64,000 bases of DNA from Paenibacillus eucommiae (GCF_017874215.1 NZ_JAGGLB010000035.1:1-64000); one strand, 5' to 3'; positions 37,873-47,251 are shown, counted from the first letter of the stretch. Notes: generated from the letters alone by a model not told the origin. Translations and numbers: made by a program.

Positions 37873-37931
37873 TTTCAACGCCTTCCAACTTATCAAAAAA
37901 ACACGACCGCTTTTGCTCAGCCATAAAAAGG

Positions 37932-37950
37932 CGAGGGTAACCTCTTCTTT
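37932..37950 (+). terminator. Weak terminator after the DUF4838 gene
   Basis: GAGG GTAA CCTC followed by TTCTTTTTT about 60 bp after the stop. The short stem makes it a modest candidate. Downstream to 38157 there is only T-rich sequence with CACTTTATT-like repeats. Confidence 0.4.
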
Positions 37951-38157
37951 TTTCACTTTATTCCACCTTATTACACTTTATTTCACTTGTTTTCCTCAGG
38001 CAATGTGTCCAGCATGTATCCATCTACACAACTGCAAGCAGATTCGTCCCACAGTCCCAGGTATTGACAATCAATACAGGTTATAATGAGCTTAGGTCTT
38101 ACAGTAACAGTATCGTGTTCACCCTAAAGCAATGTGCCCAAAGAGGAAGGTGTTGGA

Positions 38158-38754
38158 GTGGGAATCTTTGATTTTTTTCGTAAAAAGAAACAGGACGGTG
38201 ATTCACCAGATGAGCTGCCTCCGCCAATAGATGAAAAACAAGAAGCGAGCAAGGCAGCTCTTCTGGAGTTGGGTACCAGGTTGTCTGCAGGCAATGTACA
38301 AATTGTAGCCGAGATTAAGCTAGCAATTGAACAGCCACTGGAGTATTTCAACACATGGGAGGACCGTCTGATCAACCGCGGCATTGATAGCCCCATTGAT
38401 GATCAACCATGGATTTCTTTAGTGGATGCACTCGCGGAGGATCAGCTCGCTTTCGAAGTAGATTGGAAGGAAGCCTCGGATACCATTGTGTGGGCAACGC
38501 GCAAGCTGCTTGATCGAAAGCAGTTTACTGTGCCTGAATCGGTACTGATTGAGGTAGAGAATGAAGACTCACTGCCCACTAATGAAGTACTGCAAATGTT
38601 GAGAGATAACCTTGAAAAATTCGGAGTTACATTAGCTTTTATGGATATTGATAGTGATAGCTATGTATTGATTACAGTGAGATCAGACGAAATCGAATCC
38701 TTGCAAGCGTTGGCGAGTAAAGCAGGTTACGGAATTGTTGATGATTTTCCGTAA
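38158..38754 (+). CDS. DUF6630-like protein
   Basis: A 198-aa soluble protein beginning MGIFDFFRKKKQDGDSP. Conserved segments include WEDRLINRGIDS, PWISLVDALAEDQLAFEVDW and a C-terminal LITVRSDEIESLQALA, which resemble DUF6630. The function is unknown. The GTG at 38158 is chosen because GAGGAAGG lies 7 nt upstream; the earlier GTG at 38134 has no site. It is solitary and is followed directly by repeat copy D. Confidence 0.65.
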   Translation: MGIFDFFRKKKQDGDSPDELPPPIDEKQEASKAALLELGTRLSAGNVQIVAEIKLAIEQPLEYFNTWEDRLINRGIDSPIDDQPWISLVDALAEDQLAFEVDWKEASDTIVWATRKLLDRKQFTVPESVLIEVENEDSLPTNEVLQMLRDNLEKFGVTLAFMDIDSDSYVLITVRSDEIESLQALASKAGYGIVDDFP

Positions 38755-38807
38755 GTGCTGGCGGAAGTTATCACATTGAATTCGCACCGTTTCCCCCACT
38801 TAAATAT

Positions 38808-39329
38808 ACGCCTTGCGGCGTCCTTAGGTGAGAGTTCGCAACTAGGGAGTGTTGTGAGAGAGTGTGTTGTGAGAGAGTGTGTTGCGAGAGGGAATAGCTG
38901 TGGGATTCAGCCGCTGTTAAAGATTTGTTCCCTGAAATGAATGTAAAAGGATGGAACAAATCTTTAAATGCGGACGCTATCGCTTTTCCACCCATCCCCC
39001 TTACCTCTTTCAGCTACAAACGTACGAACACCAAGCTCAAACAGACAGCTATCAATGGTTTTTCTCTTGGTTAGTGGAGATTTCCTAGCGGACACAGGCT
39101 CTGGGGATGATAAGCTTATACAGCTGTGCAGGTTCTGCTACTTTAACGATGTTTTTCATCGTTAAAAGCATCAGATCCTCTCCTCAGCCTTGCTTTAACG
39201 AAGAAAACATCGTTAAAATCCCTTTTAACCACCCTGAGAGGCCATCGGGCCTCTTTTAACGATGAAAATCATCATTAACGTGACGGATGGCCCCAGAACA
39301 CTCGTTTTAGCGATGAAAAACATCGTTAA
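38808..39329 (+). repeat. Composite intergenic repeat, copy D
   Basis: Same orientation as copy A. It starts ACGCCTTGCGGCGTCC (38808). Module 1 has a left outer arm near 38887-38904 (GAGGGAATAGCTGTGGG) with a decayed right arm near 38988-39007, and inner arms TTAAAGATTTGTTCC (38917-38931) and GGAACAAATCTTTAA (38953-38967). Palindromes lie at 39143-39165, 39195-39216 (one base short), 39256-39278 and 39307-39329. Phasing is 52, 61, 51 bp and loop polarity T, A, A, A. A GTTGTGAGAGAGTGT tandem duplication precedes module 1 (about 38850-38885). It separates the DUF6630-like gene from a convergent kinase gene. Confidence 0.85.
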
Positions 39330-39469
39330 GTGGAGCATATTCGCGTGCACACTCATTTCGGCGGAGTCCGGTCTGCTGCTCGGCTACTGGCTGCTACTAA
39401 CGCTCATCCACCAGCTCATCCTCCCTTAACCTGGCTTCATAGTAAAAGCAAAGTTGAGGACGATCTTCT

Positions 39470-41233
39470 TTATTGTGGTTCTTCCGTCTTCCACACCAGA
39501 CGAATGGAAGTCCCGCGGCCTACTGCAGTATTCACCTCGATCATTCCCCCAAGCCCTTCCACCAGCGCCTTGGTCACGGCCATGCCGAGACCAGTTCCTT
39601 CTGCCCGGCTCTCGGTATCCAAACCACGGTAATACCGTTCGAACAGCCGCGAAGCTGTTTGCTCGTCCATCCCCTCTCCGTCATCAGTGAAGGTCACGAT
39701 GATATCCCCATTTCCGGCAGATTGCACAGATATCGTTAGCTTCGTATCCTCCTTATTGTGCAGCAGAGCATTAGCGACAAGATTATCTACAATCCGTTGA
39801 AACCAGGGCTTGTATAGCGCCAGACAAACGGGATGATCTGCGGGCATGAAGCGGATGCTGTCCTCTTTGTAAAGTGGATGGTTGGATGATTCCCGAACGG
39901 CCTCTGCCATATATTCATTCATATTTACGACCTCTACAGACGGTGCTGCGCCGCCGCTCTTAAGCTGGTACGTCAATGTCAGATCATTGATCAGATCGTC
40001 CAAATACAAGGATTTGTCCAAAATAACCTTAGCGAACGACCGCACTTCATCCGCTGTCCAGTCATACGAATCGGCCTCCAGCATATATGCATAACCTTTG
40101 ATGGAGGAGAGCGGCGTTTTCAGGTCGTGGGACACCCCGGAAATCCATTCGTCCCTCATCCTTTCAGTCTCGGTACGCATTCGTTCATTGCGGCGGAGCG
40201 TTCCAGATAAAGAGTCGAGGGAATGGATCACATCCCCGTAAATGCGGTATTTGCGTTTCCTCTTGCCAAGACGGTTTTGGCTTCGCGGGATGCCGTCCGG
40301 TAAAGCTGGCTCGGCATAACTGCCTTCATCCAAAGATCGCAGCCACTTCATCATATGAATGATCGGAGAACCGAAGCGATGACCAAACCAATAGGAGAAA
40401 AGTACGAAAACAAGCATCGCCGCAAGCAAAAGCGTGCCAATGCCCACCGCCAGCACCCGGGTTTCCGGATCCATCCGTGGCTTCTCGCCGGGTTGGTATC
40501 CGGGAAGCGGGGAGCTAAGAATCCATGTTTCCCCGGTTTCTTTGTCATAATGGGTAATCAGCTTCATGCCATAACGATCGGGATAAACCGAGCGGAGCGC
40601 CAGTTCCTGAACAGAGAAGCGGCCGATCGCCTCAGCTGGTGTGTTGACTGAGGCCAACTCCTCCCCTTCCGCGTCCACCACCTGGAGCCAGGAGCCGCTT
40701 AGCTTAATCTGCTCCTCCAATTCCTCAGGCAGCCGGATTGTGCTTCCCATTATAACTCCCTGCTCCATCAATTGCTGCAGCTGGAGCTGGTTCTCATCCT
40801 TTTTATCCAAACCGTAAATCAGCGTATGGTTAACACCATTCTTTTCCTGAATCCACAAGTATAAATGATAAGGAAAAGGGCTCCCTCCCAGCCAATAAGC
40901 TGTAAACTCGCCAGGACCGTAAGAGTCAGGCACGTCAGGTGGCGTAAAGAAAGCATCGGTTACCTTACCGTTCTCGTCGATACGCTGCAGCCAGCCCCCG
41001 CTTTGGCGGACCATCTCCAGCAGTTCAGGATCAAACTGCAGGTCGTCTCCCCTGGTTCTAATCGTTTGGACCAGCTGGTATAGTCCAGCGCTTTCGAATT
41101 CTCTTCCTGCCTGGATTCGCGACAGTTGGTTGTAAGTCCAATAAAGCGCACCTGCGGCAAGCATCGACAGAATGAGGCCAACAATGGCCAGCCAGGCAAT
41201 AAGCCGAAAGGTAAGCCGCCATTTCACGTTCAT
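39470..41233 (-). CDS. Sensor histidine kinase with duplicated extracytoplasmic domain
   Basis: A 587-aa membrane kinase. Helices lie at residues 9-31 and 260-282, and the extracytoplasmic region is between them. That region shows two related halves: one starts ELLEMVRQSGGWLQRIDENG near residue 70, the other EELEEQIKLSGSWLQVVDAEG near residue 170. A HAMP-like linker follows, then HisKA with His369 in ISGVSHDLKTP and HATPase_c (DDGEGMDEQ, GTGLGMAVTKAL). It overlaps its response regulator gene by 4 nt. The divergent M23 lipoprotein gene suggests a role in cell-wall control, which is inference. Confidence 0.93.
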   Translation of the reverse strand: MNVKWRLTFRLIAWLAIVGLILSMLAAGALYWTYNQLSRIQAGREFESAGLYQLVQTIRTRGDDLQFDPELLEMVRQSGGWLQRIDENGKVTDAFFTPPDVPDSYGPGEFTAYWLGGSPFPYHLYLWIQEKNGVNHTLIYGLDKKDENQLQLQQLMEQGVIMGSTIRLPEELEEQIKLSGSWLQVVDAEGEELASVNTPAEAIGRFSVQELALRSVYPDRYGMKLITHYDKETGETWILSSPLPGYQPGEKPRMDPETRVLAVGIGTLLLAAMLVFVLFSYWFGHRFGSPIIHMMKWLRSLDEGSYAEPALPDGIPRSQNRLGKRKRKYRIYGDVIHSLDSLSGTLRRNERMRTETERMRDEWISGVSHDLKTPLSSIKGYAYMLEADSYDWTADEVRSFAKVILDKSLYLDDLINDLTLTYQLKSGGAAPSVEVVNMNEYMAEAVRESSNHPLYKEDSIRFMPADHPVCLALYKPWFQRIVDNLVANALLHNKEDTKLTISVQSAGNGDIIVTFTDDGEGMDEQTASRLFERYYRGLDTESRAEGTGLGMAVTKALVEGLGGMIEVNTAVGRGTSIRLVWKTEEPQ

Positions 41234-41952
41234 GGTCGCTCGCTCTCCTTCTCGATCAGTTTATAACCAAGACCTCGAACGTTCACAAGGTATTCCGGCT
41301 GTGTCGGGTCGGGTTCGATCCGCTCTCGAATGCGATGAATATGAACCATGATCGTGTTGTCATCACTGATGCTGTGCTCGCCCCACACCCGCTCGTACAG
41401 CTCGCTTTTTGTAAAGATCCGGTTCGGATTTTTGCAAAAGAATAACAGCAATTGAAAGACGAGTAATGGGCACGATACGGGCACCCCTTCAACAACCAGC
41501 TCAGCAGCGGTCTCATTCACTTGAAACCAGCCAAAATCATGCACGGTCGGGCTTGTTTGATTTGCAGCAGCAAATACGGATTTGCTTGTACGCCGCAGCA
41601 AGGACTTGATACGGGCAACGATCTCCAGCGGATTGAATGGCTTCGTTACATAGTCATCGCCTCCAACAGCAAAGCCAGTCAGCTTGTCGAAATCGGTTGT
41701 TCGCGCACTCAGGAACAAAATCGGAGCATCCGTTAATCGCCTGATAAAAGGACAGGCTTCAATGCCGCTCATTCTAGGAAGCGTCACGTCGAGTACGATC
41801 ACGTCATAATTGTTTTGCTCACAGGAAGCGATAGCCATTTCAGCGGTTGTTACTTTGTCGATATGGACGAAACCTTCTTTGCGCAGCACTGTCTCCAGCA
41901 TCTGAAGAAGCGCCTGCTCATCGTCCACCAGAAGGATGGCGGCATCATTCAA
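41230..41952 (-). CDS. OmpR-family response regulator
   Basis: A 240-aa regulator with receiver domain (VDDE, phospho-Asp in VLDVTLPRMSG, Lys in YVTKPFNP) and a winged-helix output domain (IFTKSELYERVW, DNTIMVHIHRIRERI, VRGLGYKL). I start at the TTG at 41952 (MNDAAILLVDDE in place of LNDAAILLVDDE). The strong AAAGGAGAGAGG site lies just before it and falls inside the longer frame to 41979. It is coupled to the kinase by a 4-nt overlap and is divergent from the M23 lipoprotein gene. Confidence 0.92.
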   Translation of the reverse strand: MNDAAILLVDDEQALLQMLETVLRKEGFVHIDKVTTAEMAIASCEQNNYDVIVLDVTLPRMSGIEACPFIRRLTDAPILFLSARTTDFDKLTGFAVGGDDYVTKPFNPLEIVARIKSLLRRTSKSVFAAANQTSPTVHDFGWFQVNETAAELVVEGVPVSCPLLVFQLLLFFCKNPNRIFTKSELYERVWGEHSISDDNTIMVHIHRIRERIEPDPTQPEYLVNVRGLGYKLIEKESERP

Positions 41953-42106
41953 TTTAACCTCTCTCCTTTCCTGGTACATTCTTCATTTATTCTACCATTT
42001 TCAGACGGTTAGAAAAACGGCAGCTTCCTTAACAGAACCTTAATTCTTGTCTCATTAATTAAGACAGCGATAAGGATCCGTTTCCTTGGAAATAAGATTA
42101 AGCATC

Positions 42107-42112
42107 TATAAT
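42107..42112 (+). promoter_or_regulatory. -10 element of the M23 lipoprotein gene
   Basis: A perfect TATAAT lies 44 bp upstream of the ATG. No good -35 stands at 16-18 bp; the best is TTGGAA at 15 bp. CTTAACAGAACCTTAATTC (near 42027-42046) contains a CTTAA direct repeat with 11-bp period. This fits activation by the adjacent OmpR-type regulator, which is inference. Confidence 0.45.
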
Positions 42113-42155
42113 AAAACTATAAACATAAAAAAAAGATATAGGATGGTGCAGAGGG

Positions 42156-43169
42156 ATGAAGAAAGCATTCATAATGTTAACAGTTGCGGCGGTCGTTCTT
42201 ACAGGCTGCGGGGGCAAAGAAAAAGAGCCGAAGCCCGGATCGGCTACAGAGACCACTGAGAATACAGGAACAAGTACACCGAAAAATACGGTATCCCCGG
42301 AACCGGCCGGCAAGAAATATGAAGCCAAACAAATCGGCCAAGCTTTGCTTGACGGGGAATATGATAACATTTATAAGCAGCTGAGCAAAGATTTCCAGAA
42401 GCAAATTACAATAGACCAGCTCCGTGAGGCAGCGGAAAGCTTCAACCAAGGCGTCAAATCTTGGGACATGCAATCAGAAATGCTGTTGAATGGCGGTCAA
42501 TACTACACATGGACCGACCCGGAAGGCAAGAAGGGTCTTGTTGTCACCATGAGTCCAGAAGGGGAAATTTCAGGGCTGCAGGTCAAGCCACTGGAGAGCT
42601 TTCCGGAGACTGATGCAGCTCAGACGAAACTCGCTTACGGACTGCCTTTCAAAGGGGAATGGTATGTGTTCTGGGGCGGGGCTAATGTCCTAGCCAACTA
42701 TCACTATGAAGTGGAAAGTCAGCGTTACGCTTACGATATCATTCAGGCCAAAGACGGGTATTCCTATAAGGGGGACGCCACGAAAAACGAGAGCTATTAT
42801 GCGTTCGGCCAGGAAATCCTTGCGCCACAAGATGGCAAAGTGGTCCATGTGGTGAACGATATTGAGGATAACAACCCTGTGGGGGTAATGAATGCCGAAC
42901 ATCCGGCAGGTAACGTAGTCGTCATTGATCACGGTAATGGGGAATACAGCTTTTTGGCACATTTAAAAAAGGGTTCGGCAGTTGTCAAAGTCGGTGATCA
43001 GGTATCCAAGGGCGATCCTATAGGCCAGTGCGGCAATTCGGGTAATTCCAGCGAGCCCCATCTGCACTTTCAGGTGTCCGACAGCGATGATTTATTCACT
43101 GGAAAATCGATTCGCCTGCAGTGGGAGCAAGATGTGAGTCTGACTCAGGGTAAAGCTGTTAAAGGCTAG
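42156..43169 (+). CDS. M23 (LytM-like) peptidase lipoprotein with DUF3887-like domain
   Basis: A 337-aa lipoprotein with lipobox LTGCG (Cys19) and a Thr/Pro-rich linker (25-50). An N-terminal DUF3887-like domain follows (ALLDGEYDNIYKQLSKDF, about 55-150). The C-terminal M23 metallopeptidase domain has the zinc motif region HxxxD-like (RYAYDI, NYHYE), the AHL motif (SFLAHLKKGS) and HLHFQV near residue 293. Such enzymes cleave peptidoglycan cross-bridges outside the cell. The gene is divergent from a two-component system that probably controls it. Confidence 0.85.
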   Translation: MKKAFIMLTVAAVVLTGCGGKEKEPKPGSATETTENTGTSTPKNTVSPEPAGKKYEAKQIGQALLDGEYDNIYKQLSKDFQKQITIDQLREAAESFNQGVKSWDMQSEMLLNGGQYYTWTDPEGKKGLVVTMSPEGEISGLQVKPLESFPETDAAQTKLAYGLPFKGEWYVFWGGANVLANYHYEVESQRYAYDIIQAKDGYSYKGDATKNESYYAFGQEILAPQDGKVVHVVNDIEDNNPVGVMNAEHPAGNVVVIDHGNGEYSFLAHLKKGSAVVKVGDQVSKGDPIGQCGNSGNSSEPHLHFQVSDSDDLFTGKSIRLQWEQDVSLTQGKAVKG

Positions 43170-43323
43170 GAATGCATTAAATATCATGAAATTTGAACAC
43201 GCGGATACGGCAAAGAGTTGGCATTTCTGCGATTCACCGGCATTTACCTTAATTTCCAGGAATCCCCATTTGCCGCATCCTTGTTCAAATCAAAATGATT
43301 TTTAGTATTCAAATATTAAGCCT

Positions 43324-44280
43324 TCAACTTCTCCGGCTTGCCATCATTTCCCTAGCCGCTGCTGCGGCAAGAGCTGATTTGGGCAAACTTAAAATAAGCG
43401 TGTCGTAGAGACATGCAGGCCGGTTTATGCAATCCACTTGCCAATCCTCTTGCCAGTCCACCTTCCAATCTGATGACAAATCCGTAAAAAGCGGATAATT
43501 GAAAAGTGACTTCAATCCGTTTCCATAACGTATGATCATTTTGCAATCGGGATGAACTGCGGTTTTAAGCTCCTCAACAATCTCAATTTTCTCGGGAACA
43601 AGTGACGCAATGAAGACATGTGTGCATGCCCCTGCAGCTTCGGATGCCTTCAAGTGACTGTCCAAATAGTGAACGCTCCTCTGCAAACCTAGAAATTCCG
43701 TTAATTTTCTTCCCTGATAAACGGCTTCATCGTCAATATCTGTACAAATTACCTCAGCAGACGTGTTTCTAGCAATTGTAAAAGCGGACAAAGGGAATGC
43801 ACCAGCACCGATAAATAAAACTTTGGATGTCTGGTCAATTTGCGTATATCGCCATTCTTCCTTAACAGATGCAGATAGCAGCGATATGTATAGATTCAAG
43901 TCCAAATTCCCGCTATAAGCACGATAAGATCTCATTTTTTCAACCACACTTAACGCATGGACCGATATTTCTCTTACATTCCCTGAGCCTTGCTTAATTT
44001 CTTCGCTGCTTCCCCATTTTCCCCACCGCTTCTCATTATCCTTATTCACTATAAATTCACAAAGATGATCCAGTTTAGCGCTAAGGATTTCCAAACCTTT
44101 TGAAACACTGTGGACTGCCGCCAATGAATGGGCTATCTCATCTTCAAGCATCTTCAAACTATAAAGAAAATCCTCCTGGTTTTCGACTACGCTTATTCCC
44201 TCCGCCTCCTCCATGTTCATGTGCTCGTTCAGCACTATGAGTATATGAGGGAAGTTAAGACATCCATTACTTTTATCCAA
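43324..44280 (-). CDS. Nicotianamine/staphylopine synthase-like protein (CntL type), orphan
   Basis: A protein of up to 318 aa. An N-terminal helical region of about 140 aa is followed by an SAM-binding Rossmann domain with VLFIGAGAFPLSAFTIA, then ICTDIDDEAVYQGRKL, and a C-terminal IIRYGNGLKSLFNYP. These align by eye with S. aureus CntL (GSGAYP, DIDPQAVDLGRR, RFGDGIKAIFNYP). CntL transfers aminobutyrate from SAM to His during staphylopine synthesis. Opine dehydrogenase (CntM) and the cnt transporter are absent here. A small internal repeat DWKVDWQEDWQVD is odd. The start is uncertain: TTG 44280 lacks a ribosome site, and ATG 44220 (MNMEEAEG) is possible. Confidence 0.75.
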   Translation of the reverse strand: MDKSNGCLNFPHILIVLNEHMNMEEAEGISVVENQEDFLYSLKMLEDEIAHSLAAVHSVSKGLEILSAKLDHLCEFIVNKDNEKRWGKWGSSEEIKQGSGNVREISVHALSVVEKMRSYRAYSGNLDLNLYISLLSASVKEEWRYTQIDQTSKVLFIGAGAFPLSAFTIARNTSAEVICTDIDDEAVYQGRKLTEFLGLQRSVHYLDSHLKASEAAGACTHVFIASLVPEKIEIVEELKTAVHPDCKMIIRYGNGLKSLFNYPLFTDLSSDWKVDWQEDWQVDCINRPACLYDTLILSLPKSALAAAAAREMMASRRS

Positions 44281-44505
44281 CCAAAGACTGCGCGTCAGCT
44301 GGCAGTTGTCTAATTTTAGTGATATAAGCCGTCACACGAAGGTCCTCCTGCCGCGGATATTCGTATCCCAGACGTTCTTTCTGCAAGCGGGATACCAATT
44401 TTGCGGATAAAGGCCCCTTTTACTCAAAGAATCGTCATGAACCTCGGGAATATTTTTGACAGGCTTAAAACTGAGTTCGATACGAACACTATCCTCAAAT
44501 TGCAT
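44273..44505 (-). pseudogene. Disrupted small ORF upstream of the CntL-like gene
   Basis: An ATG at 44505 has a good AGGGAG site 5 nt upstream and reads MQFEDSVRIELSFKPVK then NIPEVHDDSLSKRG. The frame then leaves a sensible sequence at a run of four G (plus-strand C run 44414-44417). Adding one G lets it continue PLSAKLVSRLQKERLGYEYP then RQEDLRVTAYITKIRQLP to a stop at 44275, for 77 aa in total. I do not recognise the product. It overlaps the CntL-like frame start, so the two may have been coupled. A sequencing error at the homopolymer is equally possible. Confidence 0.4.
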
Positions 44506-44550
44506 TCGCACTCCCTATAGCAGCGAACATGCTAAAAGGAGGAGTTTTAA

Positions 44551-44577
44551 ATGAAATTATTTATCACTTTAATTTAA
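44551..44577 (+). CDS. Possible 8-aa leader peptide
   Basis: AAAAGGAGGAG is followed by ATG AAA TTA TTT ATC ACT TTA ATT TAA (MKLFITLI). The ribosome site is among the strongest in the window, yet the frame closes after eight codons. It sits 150 bp before the UvrA-like gene. It could be a regulatory leader or the stub of a lost gene. Confidence 0.3.
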   Translation: MKLFITLI

Positions 44578-44728
44578 ACTACATTGCTAAGCTTTCTTTA
44601 CTTATTGCTGTGTTATAACTAGATAATCTTTTCCCAACCTTCTCATTTGCACTAATGTTGTAATATAAAGACGTATGATCAAATAAGAACAAATACCCTA
44701 AACCCATTTTGAAACGGAGAGATGTTAT

Positions 44729-47251
44729 TTGAACAATAAGATCGTCATAACAGGCGCTCGTGAGAACAATCTGAAAAATATTACGTTGGAGATTCCCAAG
44801 CATAAGCTGGTCGTTCTGACCGGACCTTCCGGCTCCGGGAAATCCACTCTCGCCTTGGATACGCTGCAGAGAGAATGTCAGCGGCAGTACATGGAATCGA
44901 TGGGGATGGTTTCGGATGCAGTAGGCAGGCCAAAGGTGGATGCCATCGTTGGTTTATCACCCTCCATCAGTGTAGGACAGCATGTGACGAACCGAAATCC
45001 GCGTTCCACCGTCGGTACCGTAACAGACATACATACCTACCTGCGTGTCATCTACGAAAAGCTGGGCGAGCGCCCTTGTCCCCACTGCGGCACGACTCTT
45101 GCCCCTTCATACGATCACGGAGCAAACCTGCTTGCTTCAGGCAGTGAGGAAGAGCTTCCCGTTGATCAGCAATTCTTCGACTGTCGGGCTTGCCGGCACC
45201 GCTTAGAGAAGCTTACCCGTCGGCACTTTTCCTACAACACGCCGGATGGAGCTTGTGAGTGCTGTGGTGGATTAGGACATACGATCAGTTTGAATCTCGA
45301 CGCCGTCTTTGACGAGGGCCGCAGTCTGCGCGAAGGCTGTGTCACCTTCTGGTACGAATCACTAATCGCCTACCAGACGAGTATATTGTCAGCAGCTGCC
45401 CGGCATTACGGCCTCGGCTTCGATCCTGACCTGCCACTTCGTGATTGGACACCCGCCCTGCGGGATCTGCTTTACTATGGGGTAGAAAGCGATTCGTTCA
45501 AGAGCCATTTTCCAGAGCAGAAGCCGCCAAAAACCGTAACACAGGGTAAATTCGAGGGCGTCGTTACCGGCATCTGGAGGCGCTACAAGGAAAAGGACGG
45601 CCAGCCTGGTGAAGCGGCGATGTTCCGGGAGCAAACCTGCGGAGACTGTGGAGGCCTGCGGTTGAAGGCAGAAATCCTTGCCGTTAAAGTCGGTGGCGCT
45701 TCTATAGCAGAGATTGGCAGCTGGCCGCTTGATGACGCGCTTAATTGGATGAAGCAGCTGAAGGCAGAGCTGTCTCCAGACAGCCTATCTTTAACAGAAT
45801 CACTATTACACGACATGATCGTTAGACTAAATCGGATCGTTGATGTGGGGCTCAGTTATTTGTCGCTGAACCGTCAGACGGTAACGCTCTCCGGAGGAGA
45901 GGCGCAGCGTCTTCGGCTTGCTTCGATCCTTGGTTCAGGCTTGACCGGAGTGCTCTACATTCTCGACGAGCCTACTGCTGGACTGCATCCCCGGGATACA
46001 GCAGGCCTGATCAAGGTGCTCAAGCAACTGCGAGACCTTGAAAATACAGTGCTCGTCATTGAACATGAGGTGGAGATGATGCGCGCTGCCGATCATGTCA
46101 TCGACATGGGGCCTGGAGCTGGAAGCTTCGGCGGGCGCGTCGTTGGGGAGGGCAGTCTGGCAGAGTTGGCTGAGTTCCCGGAATCGGTCACAGGCTCCTA
46201 TCTGCGGGAAGCAAGTCTTCAGTATGCAAAACCGGTTAAACGAAGGAAAGGGAACGGAAACGTGCTGACCATTCACGACGCATATGAACGGAACCTGAAG
46301 CATATCACAGCCTCCTTCCCCTTAGGATGCCTCATCTCCGTGACGGGTGTGTCTGGTTCCGGTAAATCCACACTGCTATTCGACCTGCTTGCAGCTGGTG
46401 GAACGGACAATCAGCACCGGCATGGCTGCGAGCGTATTACCGGGCTGGGTGCAATAGATACGATGATTACCGTGGACCAGTCACCAGTTGGCCGGATGAG
46501 TCGTTCCAACGTTGCCACCTATACAGACGTCTTCACATTGATACGTAATCTGTATGCTGGTCTGCCAGAAGCTAAACGTTCCGGACTGACGTCCAAGCAC
46601 TTCTCTTTCAATACACCAGGCGGCCGCTGCGAGAACTGTCAAGGCTTAGGTGTCGTATCGATGGACATGTACTTCATCGCCAACCTGGAAGTCCGCTGCC
46701 CGGCCTGTCGCGGTCGACGGTTCAAAGATGAAATATTGGCGGTCTCTTATAAAGGCTCGACGATCTCCGATCTGCTGGACATGACCGTGCAGACGAGCCA
46801 GCCGCTGCTGCAGGACAATCCCAAGATTGCCGAAGCCATCACACTGTTGTGCGAGGTAGGACTTGGCTACCTGCAATGGGGGCAGTCCTTAAGCACCCTC
46901 TCCGGTGGCGAAGGTCAGCGAATCAAGCTGGCGAAGGAGCTTGGCAGGAAATCACGGAATCACACGCTCTATCTGCTGGACGAGCCGACAACGGGTTTGC
47001 ATCCTGCTGATGTAAAGCAGCTTCTTGTTCTTCTGAACAAGCTGGTTGATGCAGGCAACACCATCATTACGGTTGAGCATAACCTCGACGTAGTCCGTGC
47101 TTCGGACTGGGTGATCGATATGGGGCCGGAAGGCGGAGAAGCTGGCGGCGAGATCGTCGCTGAAGGTACGCCTGAGACAGTCGCGTTGGTTGAAGCCTCA
47201 TATACAGGACAATATCTAAAAGAAGTACTGGCCATTCCTGTAGCGAAATAA
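44729..47251 (+). CDS. UvrA-like ABC ATPase (UvrA2 type)
   Basis: An 840-aa tandem ABC ATPase of the UvrA class. It has Walker A motifs GPSGSGKST (32-40) and GVSGSGKST (about 540-548), two signature motifs (LSGGEAQRLRLAS, LSGGEGQRIKLAKEL) and CxxC zinc modules (CPHC, CRAC, CECC, CENC, CPAC). It is about 100 aa shorter than housekeeping UvrA, and no uvrB or uvrC adjoins it. Class II UvrA proteins have been linked to DNA-damage tolerance or to antibiotic self-resistance. A TTG start with GGAGAG 8 nt upstream is used. Confidence 0.88.
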   Translation: MNNKIVITGARENNLKNITLEIPKHKLVVLTGPSGSGKSTLALDTLQRECQRQYMESMGMVSDAVGRPKVDAIVGLSPSISVGQHVTNRNPRSTVGTVTDIHTYLRVIYEKLGERPCPHCGTTLAPSYDHGANLLASGSEEELPVDQQFFDCRACRHRLEKLTRRHFSYNTPDGACECCGGLGHTISLNLDAVFDEGRSLREGCVTFWYESLIAYQTSILSAAARHYGLGFDPDLPLRDWTPALRDLLYYGVESDSFKSHFPEQKPPKTVTQGKFEGVVTGIWRRYKEKDGQPGEAAMFREQTCGDCGGLRLKAEILAVKVGGASIAEIGSWPLDDALNWMKQLKAELSPDSLSLTESLLHDMIVRLNRIVDVGLSYLSLNRQTVTLSGGEAQRLRLASILGSGLTGVLYILDEPTAGLHPRDTAGLIKVLKQLRDLENTVLVIEHEVEMMRAADHVIDMGPGAGSFGGRVVGEGSLAELAEFPESVTGSYLREASLQYAKPVKRRKGNGNVLTIHDAYERNLKHITASFPLGCLISVTGVSGSGKSTLLFDLLAAGGTDNQHRHGCERITGLGAIDTMITVDQSPVGRMSRSNVATYTDVFTLIRNLYAGLPEAKRSGLTSKHFSFNTPGGRCENCQGLGVVSMDMYFIANLEVRCPACRGRRFKDEILAVSYKGSTISDLLDMTVQTSQPLLQDNPKIAEAITLLCEVGLGYLQWGQSLSTLSGGEGQRIKLAKELGRKSRNHTLYLLDEPTTGLHPADVKQLLVLLNKLVDAGNTIITVEHNLDVVRASDWVIDMGPEGGEAGGEIVAEGTPETVALVEASYTGQYLKEVLAIPVAK

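Noticed and set aside
43203..43280. Imperfect inverted repeat GGATACGGCAAA / TTTGCCGCATCC after the M23 gene
   Set aside because: Arms are 60 bp apart with bulges and no T-run; not convincing as a terminator or mobile-element end.
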